Source: CALJFL01 sp963669435 (GTDB lineage: Bacteria > Pseudomonadota > Gammaproteobacteria > Pseudomonadales > Halieaceae). Taken from it: a stretch of DNA of 64,000 bases. Every line of letters starts with the position of its first letter. Within the stretch, counting starts at the first letter, position 1. Where the stretch lies: contig OY770025.1 in assembly GCA_963669435.1 (NCBI GenBank), positions 744,001 through 808,000 on the forward strand. Direction: 5' to 3'. Positions 63,457-64,000 of this stretch are shown here, piece by piece. The position numbers and the translations under genes are program-made. A model generated the notes under the pieces. That model did no database searches and was not told the DNA's origin. It saw nothing but the letters and a program-made list of their open reading frames with translations.

Positions 63457-64000
63457 ATGTCACAGCCGATTATTCTGATTGTTGGTACGGCGGACACCAA
63501 GGCCGACGAATTGTTGTACCTGCAAGCCTGCGTAGAGAAGACCGGTGCAAGCGCAAAGATTATGGACGTTGGCGTTCTCGGAGAACCCGCGTTCACTCCG
63601 GACTACAGCAAGCATGATGTCGCCGAAGCCGATGGCACAAGCAACGCCGAGATCATCGCCCTGGGTGATGAAAACAAGGCGATGACGCGACAATCAGCGG
63701 GCGCTGCGGCCCTGGTAAAATCCCTGCAGGAAAGTGGTGAAATAGATGGCATGTTGGCCATCGGGGGCTCAATGGCTACCGATCTGGCCCTGGACGTGGC
63801 CGCTGCGCTACCGCTCGGTTTCCCGAAATGTATCGCTTCGACCGTAGCATTCTCTCCCATCCTGCCGCCTGAACGGATTACGCCCGATGTCATGATGGTG
63901 TTGTGGGCGGGGGGGCTTTATGGCCTGAACTCGATCTGCAAATCCGTGCTCAGCCAGGCGGCGGGCGCGGTGGTTGGTGCCTGCAAAACGCAAGAGACCA
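63457..64000 (+). CDS. Tm-1-like ATP-binding UPF0261 protein, N-terminal part, cut by window edge
   Basis: The first 181 residues of a protein usually near 400. ILIVGTADTKADELLYLQ, AIGGSMATDLALDVAAALPLGFPKCIASTVAF and DVMMVLWAGGLYGLN are signatures of the Tm-1/UPF0261 family. The tomato member Tm-1 binds viral replicase; the bacterial role is not known. AGAGGT precedes the ATG. It is the fourth gene of the iclR-HAD-aminotransferase unit, and further genes may follow outside the window. Confidence 0.9.
   Translation, partial: MSQPIILIVGTADTKADELLYLQACVEKTGASAKIMDVGVLGEPAFTPDYSKHDVAEADGTSNAEIIALGDENKAMTRQSAGAAALVKSLQESGEIDGMLAIGGSMATDLALDVAAALPLGFPKCIASTVAFSPILPPERITPDVMMVLWAGGLYGLNSICKSVLSQAAGAVVGACKTQET

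Noticed and set aside
1..64000. tRNA, rRNA, CRISPR arrays, insertion sequences, phage or plasmid genes
   Set aside because: No tRNA-like cloverleaf, repeat-spacer pattern, transposase, integrase or terminal inverted repeats were noticed by eye; a tRNAscan and a repeat finder would be decisive.

Overview
The window looks like chromosomal DNA of an aerobic, probably marine or soil gammaproteobacterium. Moderately high GC, dense short-spaced operons, Tat and lipoprotein signals, an acetate-type symporter with its DUF485 partner, a RIO1 kinase and a FecR/OmpA/CHASE2 module would all fit a Halieaceae/Spongiibacteraceae-like lineage. That placement is inference; no rRNA, tRNA, insertion sequence, phage gene or CRISPR array was seen.

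Layout. (1) 1-10603, all minus strand: a tightly packed run of cytochrome P450, cupin, PCMH/VAO-type flavoprotein, cytochrome c, a Tat-exported protein, a lipoprotein sulfatase, an M24-fold protein that has lost its metal ligands, and a second sulfatase cut by the window edge; upstream lie a LysR regulator, a medium-chain reductase and an SDR. It reads as an oxidative and desulfating catabolic locus for a phenolic or terpenoid substrate. (2) 10713-19501: mixed small units, including a double-VOC lipoprotein, a protease/FHA/membrane-protein cassette, an isoaspartyl peptidase, a linalool dehydratase/isomerase-like protein (15770-17224), a SOUL protein, a metallo-beta-lactamase-fold hydrolase and a DDN-like flavin/F420-fold protein. 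(3) 19682-27124: a nine-gene Mrp/Mbh-type cation/proton antiporter operon without a full-length MrpA but with three NuoL/M/N-like subunits. (4) 27226-33653: thiolase plus ScoAB with a divergent LysR regulator (ketone-body use), two small membrane proteins and an acylating aldehyde dehydrogenase.

(5) 33947-37139: FecR-domain protein, OmpA-like protein and CHASE2 sensor with a degenerate HD-GYP domain. (6) 37140-42083: RND efflux operon with its TetR gene and a clear palindromic operator. (7) 42305-48772: NagA-like deacetylase, TetR, three NAD(P)-dependent oxidoreductases, an AT-rich gap, a uracil-DNA-glycosylase-fold protein and a nitroreductase. (8) 48848-57629: aromatic-amino-acid-decarboxylase-type PLP enzyme, MBOAT/SGNH acyltransferase pair, RIO kinase, alpha/beta hydrolase, acetate-type symporter. 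(9) 57912-64000: MFS transporter, aldehyde dehydrogenase, IclR regulator, HAD hydrolase, class III aminotransferase and a Tm-1-like UPF0261 protein, probably one amine or amino-acid catabolic unit, with a 14-bp direct repeat in the control region.

The least explained parts are the LDI-like protein, the P450/flavocytochrome/sulfatase operon with its M24 pseudoenzyme, the FecR-OmpA-CHASE2/RD-GYP trio, the FHA/protease cassette, and the aminotransferase/UPF0261 cluster. All family calls come from reading motifs by eye.
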